A stretch of DNA of 64,000 nucleotides from Pseudolabrys sp. (GTDB lineage: Bacteria > Pseudomonadota > Alphaproteobacteria > Rhizobiales > Xanthobacteraceae), in the NCBI GenBank assembly GCA_022841665.1, contig JALHRB010000011.1, forward strand, positions 25,627 to 89,626, in the 5' to 3' direction. The notes beneath the pieces are model-generated. The model saw only the letters and a list, made by a program, of their open reading frames with translations, was not told where the DNA came from and searched no databases. The translations under genes and the position numbers were made by a program. Every line of letters begins with the position of its first letter. Position 1 is the first letter of the stretch. This document shows positions 34,746-42,723 of the stretch, piece after piece.

Positions 34746-34890
34746 TTCCCTCCCCCGCGGAGCGCGGGGAGGGTCGGTGAGCATCGCGGTCGCGATGCGA
34801 ACCGGGGTGGGGGTCTCTTTTACTTGGAATCAGATGCCCCCCACCCCCGACCCCTCCCCGCCACTCGCAAGAGCTCGTGGGGGGAGGGGA
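34746..34890. repeat. composite palindromic element, family B, copy R3
   Basis: CCCTCCCCCGCGGAGCGCGGGGAGGG, inner stem, GGGGTGGGGG, spacer with AT-rich TCTCTTTTACTTGGAATC, then the inverse half ending in GGGGGGAGGGGAG. The purine-rich right end also serves as the ribosome site of the NicO gene. Confidence 0.8.
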
Positions 34891-34891
34891 G

Positions 34892-35944
34892 ATGAAACGC
34901 CGCGCATGGCAGCGAGGCGCGTTCATCCTGGCCGCGCTTCTCATTCTCGCCATCGCCGGACATGCTCTGGCGCAGCCGTTCGGCGTGCGGCCGCCGTCCG
35001 CGCCCGCGGGCGAGGCGGGCGGCTTCGCCGGCTGGATTCTGGCCAAGCAGGCCGAGTTCTACCGCATGCTGTCGGGCGCGATCCGCGCCGCCAAGGCCGA
35101 CGGCAGCGCCGCTTATACCCTGCTCGGCATCTCATTCCTCTACGGCGTGTTCCACGCCGCCGGTCCCGGCCACGGCAAGGCGGTGATCTCGGCCTACATG
35201 GTCGCCAATGACGAAACCTGGCGGCGCGGCGTGGTGCTCTCCTTCGCCTCGGCGCTGCTGCAGGCGGTGACCGCGGTCGCCATCGTCGGCATTGCGGCCG
35301 CGCTGCTGGGCGCCACCGCCAAGACGATGGGCGACGCAGTGCGCGTGATCGAGATCGTCAGTTACGGGCTGATCGTCCTGATCGGCCTGCGGCTGTTGTG
35401 GGTGAAGGGCCGCGCGCTGCTGCGGCTGCTGCGGCCGGTAAAGGTCGCGCATGCGCAGCATGCACACGACCATGGCCACGGCCACGATCATGGCCATCAT
35501 CATGGCCACGAGCATCATCACGCACACGGCCACCATCATCACGATCACGCGGACGAAGCGCATGCCTGGGGCCACGCGCACGCGCCGGAGCCGCAAGACC
35601 TGACGGGGCGGCACTGGCTGCGCCGCGGTCTCGCGGCCATTGTCGCCGTGGGATTGCGGCCCTGCTCGGGCGCGATCATCGTGCTCGTTTTCGCGCTGGC
35701 ACAGGGCATTTTCTGGCTCGGCGTCGCCTCGGCCTTCGCCATGGGCATCGGCACCGCGCTCACGGTGACGGCGATCGCCACGCTCGCCGTCGGCGCGCGC
35801 CACTTCGCCGGCCGGCTGGCGAAGGCCAAGCCGGGCATTGGCATGCTGCTCGTGCGCGGGCTGGAGACCGCCGCCGCGGCGGTGATCGTCCTGTTCGGCG
35901 CGGCGCTGCTGCTGGGCTATATGGCGAGCGAGCGGCTGCTTTAG
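34892..35944 (+). CDS. NicO/RcnA-family nickel-cobalt transporter
   Basis: 350 aa inner-membrane protein with N-terminal signal-like helix and about six helices. The family motifs FHAAGPGHGKAVISAY (~residues 87-102) and VGLRPCSGAIIVLVFAL (~254-270) are present. Between them lies a very His-rich cytoplasmic or periplasmic loop (~186-230). RcnA members export nickel and cobalt; other NicO members import them. It is next to a DUF1007 partner and convergent with a cobalt-type nitrile hydratase operon, which suggests cobalt. The start is set by GGGGAGGGGAG. Confidence 0.88.
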   Translation: MKRRAWQRGAFILAALLILAIAGHALAQPFGVRPPSAPAGEAGGFAGWILAKQAEFYRMLSGAIRAAKADGSAAYTLLGISFLYGVFHAAGPGHGKAVISAYMVANDETWRRGVVLSFASALLQAVTAVAIVGIAAALLGATAKTMGDAVRVIEIVSYGLIVLIGLRLLWVKGRALLRLLRPVKVAHAQHAHDHGHGHDHGHHHGHEHHHAHGHHHHDHADEAHAWGHAHAPEPQDLTGRHWLRRGLAAIVAVGLRPCSGAIIVLVFALAQGIFWLGVASAFAMGIGTALTVTAIATLAVGARHFAGRLAKAKPGIGMLLVRGLETAAAAVIVLFGAALLLGYMASERLL

Positions 35945-35947
35945 AGA

Positions 35948-36328
35948 CTAGTGGAAATCGTCGGGCTTGAGCTCGATCGGCTCGCCGTGCGGGGTGCGGT
36001 CGCAGGCGTGCTCCCACGCATGCTTCGTGCGGTGCAGAGTTTCCGCGCTCGCCACGCCTTTTTCCTGCACCAGCTGCTCCAGCGCCGCCAGCCAGTGCGC
36101 GTAATAGGTTTCGCCGGTGTCGGGATCCCCGGCCGCCTGCGCGCGCTTGATCTCGCGGCTCAGCGCCGCCGCCCATTCGGGCCAGGTGAACAGGCCGCGC
36201 TCATGCAGCGCGAGCGTCATGGCGAAGGCTTGCGCCTCCCACGGCTCGCGGAACACCGGACCGTCGGCGTCGCGGGGAATGCTCGGCACTTCTTGCGCCG
36301 CGCGCCGCGCGGCGGCCTGGTCAATCAT
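35948..36328 (-). CDS. nitrile hydratase accessory protein (activator)
   Basis: 126 aa, homologous to the N-terminal part of nitrile hydratase beta subunits: DGPVFREPWEAQAFAMTLALHERGLFTWPEWAAALSREI. Such activators deliver cobalt to the alpha subunit by subunit swapping. It is the last gene of the operon, nine bases after a beta subunit gene, and its stop lies four bases from the stop of the convergent NicO transporter. One accessory gene serves two alpha-beta pairs. Confidence 0.88.
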   Translation of the reverse strand: MIDQAAARRAAQEVPSIPRDADGPVFREPWEAQAFAMTLALHERGLFTWPEWAAALSREIKRAQAAGDPDTGETYYAHWLAALEQLVQEKGVASAETLHRTKHAWEHACDRTPHGEPIELKPDDFH

Positions 36329-36337
36329 TTTTCATCC

Positions 36338-36997
36338 TCAGAGCGGCTCCAGATACGGCTCCCAGGCCTCGATGGCGACCCGCACCGACGGATCGGCATC
36401 CTCGCCCCACAATTCGCGGCCGTCGAAGCGCACGGTGTAGAGCCAGTGCGGATCCTCGCCGATATTCTGGGAATGGCTGTCGGGAAACACGTGGCAGCCG
36501 ACGATGCGCACGACTTCGCCGACACGGCCGCGCGCGTAGCGCGGCAGGCGCGTATGGGTCGTCGGATGGTTGTTTTTGGTGCGCACGCGGTCGCCGACCT
36601 TGAACAGTGCGGGCGACGGCGCCGGGCGGTCATAGGGCGAGCCGTGGCGAATCATGGTGGCGACCTGGTCGGCCGTCACAGGGCGCGGCGTTTTTTTCGG
36701 CGGCGCGAGCGGGCGGCCGGCGGCGATTTCCTCCGGCGTCGCCACGCCATATTTGAGCATCATCCGCTCGAGCGTGACGACCCACAGGCCGTAATAGCTG
36801 CGGTTGAGATATTCCGGCGGCGAAATGCTTTCGCGCTCGAAACGGAAGGCGTCCAGATTCCAGATGCCGGCGCAGCCAATCGCGATGTTGAGCGCGAAGG
36901 CCTTCTTTTCCCAGTCGGCGTGAAACACCGGCTCGTTCGGCTCCGGCTCGACGGGGCCGAAGCCGTGCATTCCGCCCATGTCCGCCGCGCCGTTCAT
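36338..36997 (-). CDS. nthB: nitrile hydratase beta subunit, copy 1
   Basis: 219 aa. The N-terminus [26 protein letters not shown] is diagnostic. The middle contains [16 protein letters not shown], and the C-terminal SH3-like domain contains [19 protein letters not shown] and [19 protein letters not shown]. The ATG overlaps the alpha-1 stop (ATGA). It caps the alpha subunit to form the active heterodimer that hydrates nitriles to amides. A long upstream extension of the open frame is a shadow of the alpha gene. Confidence 0.93.
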   Translation of the reverse strand: MNGAADMGGMHGFGPVEPEPNEPVFHADWEKKAFALNIAIGCAGIWNLDAFRFERESISPPEYLNRSYYGLWVVTLERMMLKYGVATPEEIAAGRPLAPPKKTPRPVTADQVATMIRHGSPYDRPAPSPALFKVGDRVRTKNNHPTTHTRLPRYARGRVGEVVRIVGCHVFPDSHSQNIGEDPHWLYTVRFDGRELWGEDADPSVRVAIEAWEPYLEPL

Positions 36998-37635
36998 TGC
37001 AAATCCTTCGGCTGTTTCGGCAGTCCTGTGCCGATCATGGAATCGCGCGTCACCAGCTCGGCGAGCTTTTCTTCGCTCCAGCCCTCGGTGCCGGCCGGGC
37101 GCATCGGCACGACCAGGTAGCGCAGCTCGGCGGTCGAGTCCCACACCTGAATTTCGGTGTCCTTCGGCAATTCGACGCCGAAGTCGCGCAGCACGCCGCG
37201 CGGATCGGCGACCGTGCGCGCACGGTAGGGCGCCGACTTGTACCAGAGCGGCGGCAGGCCGAGCACCGCCCACGGGTAGCAGGAGCACAGCGTGCAGACG
37301 ACCATGTTGTGAACCGTCGGCGTGTTTTCCAGCGCGACCAGATGATTGCCGGAGCGCCCGCCGAAACCGAGCGAGCCGATCGCCGCGGTGCCGTCCTCGA
37401 ACAGCAATTTGCGGAACTTCGGATCGACCCAGGCTTTGGCGACGACCTGCGCGCCGTTGCGCGGGCCAATCTTCTTTTCATAGATATCGACCAGCTCGTC
37501 GAGCGCCGCCGGATCGATGTAGCCCTTTTCGAGCAGAATCGTTTCCAGCGCGCGCGTGCGCAATTGCATCTCGGTGAGGTCCGAGCCGTGATCGTGGTGG
37601 CTGTGGTGATGGTCGTCGTGATGATCGTGGGTCAT
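36994..37635 (-). CDS. nthA: nitrile hydratase alpha subunit (cobalt type), copy 1
   Basis: 213 aa catalytic subunit. The metal-binding claw is VCTLCSC (Cys114, Cys117, Cys119); Thr in the second position marks the cobalt-type enzyme rather than the iron type (CSLCSC). The N-terminus carries a His/Asp-rich extension (residues 3-17) not needed for the fold, perhaps a metal-loading tail. It is cotranscribed with its beta subunit and with a second alpha-beta pair upstream. No amidase or aldoxime dehydratase gene is adjacent. Confidence 0.94.
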   Translation of the reverse strand: MTHDHHDDHHHSHHDHGSDLTEMQLRTRALETILLEKGYIDPAALDELVDIYEKKIGPRNGAQVVAKAWVDPKFRKLLFEDGTAAIGSLGFGGRSGNHLVALENTPTVHNMVVCTLCSCYPWAVLGLPPLWYKSAPYRARTVADPRGVLRDFGVELPKDTEIQVWDSTAELRYLVVPMRPAGTEGWSEEKLAELVTRDSMIGTGLPKQPKDLQ

Positions 37636-37656
37636 GGCTGAAATGTTAGCGCAGTC

Positions 37657-38316
37657 TTACGCCCGCACCAAGTATGGCTCCCAGGCGTCGATCGAGACCG
37701 ACAGCGTCGGGTCGGTGTCGGCGCCCCACAACTCGCGGCCGTCGAACTTCACCGTGTAGAGCCAGCGCGGGTCCTCGCCGAGACCCTGTGAATTGCTGTC
37801 GGGAAAGACGTGGCAGCCGCGCACCGACTCGATGACGCCGACGCGGCCGCGCACGTAGCGCGGCAGCCGCGTGTGGGTGAGGGGATTGATTACTTTGGCG
37901 CGCACCTTGTCGCCGGCGGCGAAGGCGGCCTTGCTGTTGGTCTCGCGCGCGGTCGGGCCGCCGCGATGCAGCGTCTGCGCCACGTCGGCGGGCGAGAGCA
38001 CGCGCTTCACCGGCTTCGCCGGCCGCAGCGAATGGCCGGCGGCGATCTCGTCGTCCGAGACAAGCCCGCGCTCCTTCATCAGGTCGATCAGGCCGGCGAG
38101 CCAGATCTGGTAGTAGGTCATCGACAGGTAGTCGCCCGGCGGGCGGTTCTCACGCGCGAAGCGCGACATGTCGATGTTCCAGCCGCCCGGCATGCCCATG
38201 GCGAGCGTCAGCGCGAAGGCGCGCTTTTCCCACTCGCCGTGGAAGACCGGCTCGTTCGGCTCGGGTTCGACCGGGCCGAAGCCGTGCATGCCGCCCATGT
38301 CATGCGCGCCGTTCAT
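37657..38316 (-). CDS. nthB: nitrile hydratase beta subunit, copy 2
   Basis: 219 aa, same length and plan as the first beta subunit: [54 protein letters not shown] and [19 protein letters not shown]. The two copies differ mainly in the central helices. The ATG overlaps the stop of alpha-2. It stands 21 bases before alpha-1, so all four subunits and the activator form one operon. Confidence 0.93.
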   Translation of the reverse strand: MNGAHDMGGMHGFGPVEPEPNEPVFHGEWEKRAFALTLAMGMPGGWNIDMSRFARENRPPGDYLSMTYYQIWLAGLIDLMKERGLVSDDEIAAGHSLRPAKPVKRVLSPADVAQTLHRGGPTARETNSKAAFAAGDKVRAKVINPLTHTRLPRYVRGRVGVIESVRGCHVFPDSNSQGLGEDPRWLYTVKFDGRELWGADTDPTLSVSIDAWEPYLVRA

Positions 38317-38948
38317 TTCAGGTCCGCCGGCGATTTGGCCAGGCCGGTGCCGATCATGGAGTCGCGGGTGACGAGTTCGGCCAGTTTCTCCTCGCTCCAG
38401 CCTTCGGTGCCGGCGGGCCGCATCGGGATGACCAAATAGCGCAACTCGGCGGTGGAATCCCAGACGCGGATTTCTGTGTCCTGCGGCAGCGCGACGCCGA
38501 AATCGGCGAGCACGCCGCGCGGGTCGTTGACGGCGCGGGCGCGGTAGGGCGCCGCCTTGTACCAGACCGGCGGCAGGCCGAGCACCGGCCACGGGTAGCA
38601 GGAGCACAAAGTGCACACGACCATGTTGTGGCGCTTGGGCGTGTTCTCGACCGCGACGATGTGCTCGCCCTGGCGGCCCGCATAGCCGACCTCGGCGATG
38701 GCGGGCGTGCCGTTCTTCAAGAGGCGCTCGCGGTAGGCGGGATCGGCCCAGGCCTTGGCGACGACGCGCGCGCCGTTGCGCGGGCCGACCTTCTTCTCAT
38801 AGGTCTCGATCAGGACGTCGAGCGCGGCCGGATCGACATAGCCCTTCTCGGTGAGCACCGTCTCCAGCGCGCGCACGCGCAGTTGGGTCTCCGACAGCTC
38901 GGAATGGTCGTGGTCGTGGTGATGGTCGTGATGATCGTGCCCGGACAT
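38313..38948 (-). CDS. nthA: nitrile hydratase alpha subunit (cobalt type), copy 2
   Basis: 211 aa. The claw VCTLCSC is at Cys112, Cys115 and Cys117, again the cobalt version. The N-terminal His-rich tail ([13 protein letters not shown]) parallels that of copy 1 but differs in sequence. The last ~45 residues are nearly the same as in copy 1 ([21 protein letters not shown]). First gene of the operon; only 47 bases separate it from the divergent TRAP gene, so the promoters overlap. Confidence 0.94.
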   Translation of the reverse strand: MSGHDHHDHHHDHDHSELSETQLRVRALETVLTEKGYVDPAALDVLIETYEKKVGPRNGARVVAKAWADPAYRERLLKNGTPAIAEVGYAGRQGEHIVAVENTPKRHNMVVCTLCSCYPWPVLGLPPVWYKAAPYRARAVNDPRGVLADFGVALPQDTEIRVWDSTAELRYLVIPMRPAGTEGWSEEKLAELVTRDSMIGTGLAKSPADLK

Positions 38949-38995
38949 GGCGCTACTATAAGCAAAAGACCCGGCCTTGTGCCATCATCTGCGCC

Positions 38996-39511
38996 ATGAG
39001 AATTTCGCATATGAGCGCGCTCGCGGACCGCATTGACCGCTTCACGGGAGTGATCGGGCGGGGCGTGGCACGGCTGGCGCTGCTGGTCGTGCTGGTGCAG
39101 TTCGCGCTGGTGGTGGCGCGCTATGCGTTCGGGCTGGGCTCAATCTGGCTGAGCGAAGCGGTGATTTACGCCCACGCGACGCTGTTCCTGCTGGCGGCGG
39201 CGTGGACGCTTTCCGCCAACGGCCATGTGCGGGTGGACGTGTTCTACGCCCATGCGGCGCCGCGCACGCGCGCGTTCGTCGACCTGTTCGGCGCGCTGCT
39301 GCTCCTGATGCCGTTCGCGCTCACGCTGATCTGGTTGTCGGTCCCTTACGCCGCGCGCTCCTGGGCGATCTTCGAGGGCTCGCGCGAGGCGAGCGGGCTG
39401 CCGCTGGTTTTCGCGCTCAAGACGCTGATCCCGCTCTTTGCCGCGATGATGGCGTTGCAGGGCGTGGCGCAGGCGATCCGCGCGCTCGCCGCGCTGAAAG
39501 GCCCGCGCTAA
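38996..39511 (+). CDS. dctQ: TRAP transporter small permease (DctQ type)
   Basis: 171 aa with four hydrophobic helices. The segment YAFGLGSIWLSEAVIYAHATLFLLAAAWTL has the W-x-x-E pattern of DctQ proteins, and ANGHVRVDVFY follows as usual. Its stop overlaps the dctM start (TAATG). A second ATG at 39011 is an alternative start. No DctP gene is adjacent; the nearest is at 46124. It is divergent from the nitrile hydratase operon. Confidence 0.9.
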   Translation: MRISHMSALADRIDRFTGVIGRGVARLALLVVLVQFALVVARYAFGLGSIWLSEAVIYAHATLFLLAAAWTLSANGHVRVDVFYAHAAPRTRAFVDLFGALLLLMPFALTLIWLSVPYAARSWAIFEGSREASGLPLVFALKTLIPLFAAMMALQGVAQAIRALAALKGPR

Positions 39512-40884
39512 TGGGGCTCGCCGAATTCCTCGCCGTGCTGATGGTGGTCGCGGTCGTGGCCGCGCTGATGGCCGGCTATCCGGTGGCGCTGACCCTGGCC
39601 GGCGTGTCGCTCGCCTTCGCCGTGCTCGGCGACGCGCTCGGCGCGATGAACTTCGCCATTTTAGGCGCCCTGCCGCAGCGCATCTTCGGCGTGATGACCA
39701 ACGAGGTGCTGCTCGCCATTCCGCTGTTCATCTTCATGGGCGTGATGCTCGAGCAGTCGCGCATCGCCGAGCAGCTGCTGGAGCGCGTCGGCCGGCTGTT
39801 CGGCGCCCGGCGCGGCGGGCTCGGCTATGCGGTGGTCGTCGTCGGCGCGCTGCTCGCCGCCTCGACCGGCATCGTCGGCGCCACCGCCGTCACCATGGGC
39901 CTGATCATGCTGCCGGCGATGATGCGCCACGGCTACGACCCGCGGCTTGCCGCCGGCACGGTGGCCGCGTCGGCGACGCTGGCGCAGATCATCCCGCCCT
40001 CGACCGTGCTGGTGCTGCTCGGCGACCAGCTCAACAACGCCTACCAGGCCGCGCAGCTCGCGCAGGGCAAGTTCGCGCCGAGCGTGGTGTCGGTGAGCGA
40101 CCTGTTCGCCGCGGCGATTCTGCCCGGCCTGCTGCTCGTCGCGCTCTATCTCGCCTATCTCGTCGCCATGGCGCTGTTGCGCCCGCAAAGCTGTCCGGCG
40201 GTCTCCGGCGATATACGCGCTGCCGGCTCGCTGCTGGAAGCGCTGCTCGCGCCGGTGCTGCTGATCGTCGCGGTGCTCGGCTCGATCCTGCTCGGCATTG
40301 CCACGCCGACGGAAGCGGCCTCCGTCGGCGCGGTCGGCGCCATATTGCTGGCCGCGCGGCAGGCGCCGCTGACGGAGCTGATGCGGCCGGTGGCCGAGAA
40401 GACCACGCAGATCACCAGCATGATCTTTCTCATCCTGATCGGCGCGACGATGTTCAGCCTCGTCTTCCGCGCGCTCGGCGGCGACGACATGGTGCACCGC
40501 GCGCTCGCCGACCTGCCCGGCGGCACGGCCGGCGCGGTACTGGCGGTCATGTTCGCGATGTTCCTGCTCGGCTTCGTGATGGACGCCTTCGAGATCATCT
40601 TCGTGGTGGTGCCGATCGTGGCGCCCGCGCTCTTGAAGATGCCTGGCGTCGATCCGGTCTGGCTCGGCATCATGATGGCGGTGAACCTGCAGACCTCCTA
40701 CATGCACCCGCCGCTCGGGCCGACGCTGTTCTTCCTGCGCGGCGTGGCGCCGCCGGAGATCACCACCCGGCACATCTATGTCGGCATCGTTCCGTTCGTG
40801 GCGATCCAGCTTTTCGCGCTGGTCGTGCTCTGGTTCGCGCCGGCGTTGACGACCGCGCTGCCGCAGGCGCTTTACGGGCGCTGA
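39511..40884 (+). CDS. dctM: TRAP transporter large permease (DctM type)
   Basis: 457 aa with about 12 helices. DctM motifs include PLFIFMGVMLEQSRIAEQLLE, ASTGIVGATAVTMGLIMLPAM, TLAQIIPPSTVLVLLGDQ and, late in the protein, MDAFEIIFVVVPIVAPAL and NLQTSYMHPPLGPTLFFL. This last pattern resembles the subgroup used for larger organic acids. It shares one base with dctQ. The 3' end overlaps the convergent dgkA by 13 bases. Confidence 0.93.
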   Translation: MGLAEFLAVLMVVAVVAALMAGYPVALTLAGVSLAFAVLGDALGAMNFAILGALPQRIFGVMTNEVLLAIPLFIFMGVMLEQSRIAEQLLERVGRLFGARRGGLGYAVVVVGALLAASTGIVGATAVTMGLIMLPAMMRHGYDPRLAAGTVAASATLAQIIPPSTVLVLLGDQLNNAYQAAQLAQGKFAPSVVSVSDLFAAAILPGLLLVALYLAYLVAMALLRPQSCPAVSGDIRAAGSLLEALLAPVLLIVAVLGSILLGIATPTEAASVGAVGAILLAARQAPLTELMRPVAEKTTQITSMIFLILIGATMFSLVFRALGGDDMVHRALADLPGGTAGAVLAVMFAMFLLGFVMDAFEIIFVVVPIVAPALLKMPGVDPVWLGIMMAVNLQTSYMHPPLGPTLFFLRGVAPPEITTRHIYVGIVPFVAIQLFALVVLWFAPALTTALPQALYGR

Positions 40885-41297
40885 AGCAGGAACCGTTCGG
40901 CGATCACCCAGAGCCACACGCCGGCGGCGAGCAGCAGCGCCAGCCCGACCGCGGTCGAGCCCATGTCCTTGACCCGGCGGATCGTGCCGTCGTGCTCCAT
41001 GGTGACGCGGTCGGAGAGCTTCTCGATGGCGGTGTTGAGCAGTTCGGCGATCATGATGAGGACGATGGTGCCGACGAGCGCAAAGCGCCGCGCGAAGTCG
41101 TCCGTCAGCCAGAAGGCGAGGGGGATGGCGATGGCGGCCAGCACCAGCTCCTGCCGGAAGGCTTGTTCCGAGCGCGCCGCTGCAACGAGGCCGTTCCAGC
41201 TATTGATGGTCGCGCGCCAGAGCCGTTTCACGCCGATTCGTCCGTTGCAGAAGGTGCGCGAAGCTAGCCAGCCCCTTTTTCGCTGTCCATACCGCAC
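40872..41297 (-). CDS. dgkA: diacylglycerol kinase
   Basis: Small integral-membrane kinase with three helices that recycles diacylglycerol to phosphatidate. Conserved motifs are SEQAFRQELVLA in the first amphipathic region, the catalytic EILNTAIEK-like stretch (here AELLNTAIEKLSDRV) and RVKDMGSTAVGLAL. The frame opens at a GTG giving 141 aa; a GTG 22 codons later (41231) would give 119 aa, closer to the usual ~120, and may be the real start. No linked lipid genes. Confidence 0.9.
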   Translation of the reverse strand: MRYGQRKRGWLASRTFCNGRIGVKRLWRATINSWNGLVAAARSEQAFRQELVLAAIAIPLAFWLTDDFARRFALVGTIVLIMIAELLNTAIEKLSDRVTMEHDGTIRRVKDMGSTAVGLALLLAAGVWLWVIAERFLLQRP

Positions 41298-41321
41298 CTC
41301 TGATGTACCGTAATTGCTGTC

Positions 41322-41375
41322 TTATCCCTCCCCTGAAGGGGGAGGGTGGCTGGCCGAAGGCCAGCCGGGTGGGGT
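41322..41375. repeat. family B element R4, left half
   Basis: TTATCCCTCCCCTGAAGGGGGAGGG, inner stem GGCTGGCC/GGCCAGCC, then CGGGTGGGG. The matching inverted right half lies at 41695-41747. In other copies the halves are only 15-40 bases apart; here a DUF559 gene lies between them. Confidence 0.85.
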
Positions 41376-41380
41376 GTCTC

Positions 41381-41746
41381 ATGCCGAATGCGCGAGCGCC
41401 CCAGGAAGTGAGACTGTGGGTGCACCTGCGTTCTTGGAAAGCACGCGGCTATCACTTTCGCCGCCAGGCGCCACGCGATGGATACATCGTGGATTTTGTT
41501 TGCTTGCGCCAACGCCTTATTATCGAAGTCGATGGCGGCCAGCACAATTTCGACGAACATGCGGCTCGGGACAAAGCGCGCGACACTCATTTTATGCATG
41601 CGGGGTTTAAGGTCCTTAGATTTTGGAATAACGATGTAGATAAGAACTTCGATGACGTGTTGGAAGCAATCGACGAAGCCCTCAGAAATGGGGTCCCCCA
41701 CCCGGTCGGCTCCGCCGACCACCCTCCCCCTGCGGGGGAGGGATAA
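41381..41746 (+). CDS. DUF559 endonuclease-like protein embedded in a palindromic element
   Basis: 121 aa PD-(D/E)XK-type nuclease domain related to Vsr. The active-site pattern is seen in DGYIVDFVCLRQRLIIEVDGGQH (Asp ~38 and Glu ~49 with the hydrophobic strand around VDGG), followed by KARDTHFMHAGFKVLRFWNNDV. I start at the ATG right after the left repeat half; the open frame extends 26 codons back into the repeat. The last ~15 residues are translated from the right repeat half. Base composition is lower in GC than in flanking genes, a sign of transfer. Substrate and role unknown. Confidence 0.85.
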   Translation: MPNARAPQEVRLWVHLRSWKARGYHFRRQAPRDGYIVDFVCLRQRLIIEVDGGQHNFDEHAARDKARDTHFMHAGFKVLRFWNNDVDKNFDDVLEAIDEALRNGVPHPVGSADHPPPAGEG

Positions 41747-41747
41747 G
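41695..41747. repeat. family B element R4, right half
   Basis: CCCCCACCCGG, inner stem GTCGGC/GCCGAC, and CCCTCCCCCTGCGGGGGAGGGATAAG, the inverse of the left half at 41322-41375. It overlaps the 3' end of the DUF559 gene and comes just before the SDR gene. Confidence 0.85.
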
Positions 41748-41758
41748 AAAGCTCTTTC

Positions 41759-42538
41759 ATGAAAGCTTCCGAACTCTTCGACCTCAAGGACCGCGTGGCG
41801 CTGGTGACCGGCGCCTCCAGCGGGCTCGGCATCCAGTTCGCCAAGGCGCTCGCCGACAACGGCGCCGCGGTGGCGCTGGTGGCGCGCCGCGCCGACCGGC
41901 TGGCCGCGCTCAAGGACGAGATCGCCGCCAAAGGCGGCCGCGCCATCGCCATCGAGGCCGATGTCACCGACCGCGCCGCCATGGCGCGCGCCTTCGACGA
42001 AGCCGAAAAGGCCTTCGGCACCGTCACCATCCTGGTCAACAATGCCGGCGTGGCGCAAAAAGCGATGCGCGCGACCGATGTCAGCGCGGAAGAATGGCGG
42101 CGCGTGCTCTCGGTCGATCTCGACGCGGTGTTCTATTGGGCGCAGGAGGCGGCGCGGCGCATGGTCGCGGCCGGCAAGCAGGGCGCCATCGTCAACATCG
42201 CCTCGGTGCTCGGCTTCGGCGTGTCCAAGGGCACCGCGGCCTACGCGGTGGCGAAAGCCGCGGTGGTGCAGACCACCAAGGCGCTGGCGATCGAGCTCGC
42301 CTTCAAGGGCGTGCGCGTCAACGCCATCGCGCCGGGCTGGTTCGTGACCGAGATCAACGACACCTATCTCAACAGCGAGGCAGGCTTGGCCCTGAAGCGC
42401 GACATTCCGATGGGCCGCTTCGGCGAGGCAGGCGATCTCGACGGCGCGCTCTTGCTGCTCGCCTCGGAGGCCGGCCGCTACATCACCGGCGCCACCATCG
42501 TGGTCGACGGCGGCCAAGTGATCGGGCTGAAGGGGTGA
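41759..42538 (+). CDS. short-chain dehydrogenase/reductase
   Basis: NAD(P)-dependent oxidoreductase of 259 aa with the classical SDR pattern: cofactor motif TGASSGLG (residues 17-24), NNAG (~94-97), catalytic Ser149, Tyr162 and Lys166 (YAVAK), and a C-terminal ITGATIVVDGGQVIGLKG. Length is standard. It lies between two family B repeats and upstream of an acyl-CoA dehydrogenase in the same direction, which suggests a fatty-acid or acyl-CoA catabolic role, but substrate cannot be assigned. Confidence 0.92.
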   Translation: MKASELFDLKDRVALVTGASSGLGIQFAKALADNGAAVALVARRADRLAALKDEIAAKGGRAIAIEADVTDRAAMARAFDEAEKAFGTVTILVNNAGVAQKAMRATDVSAEEWRRVLSVDLDAVFYWAQEAARRMVAAGKQGAIVNIASVLGFGVSKGTAAYAVAKAAVVQTTKALAIELAFKGVRVNAIAPGWFVTEINDTYLNSEAGLALKRDIPMGRFGEAGDLDGALLLLASEAGRYITGATIVVDGGQVIGLKG

Positions 42539-42542
42539 TCGC

Positions 42543-42711
42543 TTATCCCTCCCCCGCTTGCGGGGGAGGGTGGCCGGCCATAAGCGCGTTTACGCGCGTC
42601 GTTGACGCGCTATGGCCGGCCGGGTGGGGGAAGTTCTGCGTGGGTGATAAAAACCCCACCCGGCTCCTCGCGTTGCTCGGAGCCACCCTCCCCTTGCAGG
42701 GGAGGGATAAA
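42543..42711. repeat. composite palindromic element, family B, copy R5
   Basis: TTATCCCTCCCCCGCTTGCGGGGGAGGG, a long inner stem GGCCGGCCATA.../...TATGGCCGGCC, GGGTGGGGG, a short spacer, then the inverse half ending in CCCTCCCCTTGCAGGGGAGGGATAA. It sits between the SDR and the acyl-CoA dehydrogenase. Confidence 0.85.
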
Positions 42712-42723
42712 AAGGAAGATGCC

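Noticed and set aside
36338..38948. Thiocyanate hydrolase instead of nitrile hydratase
   Set aside because: In thiocyanate hydrolase the beta-type chain is split into two subunits. Here both beta chains are full length (219 aa) with all domains, and each pairs with a nitrile hydratase alpha chain.
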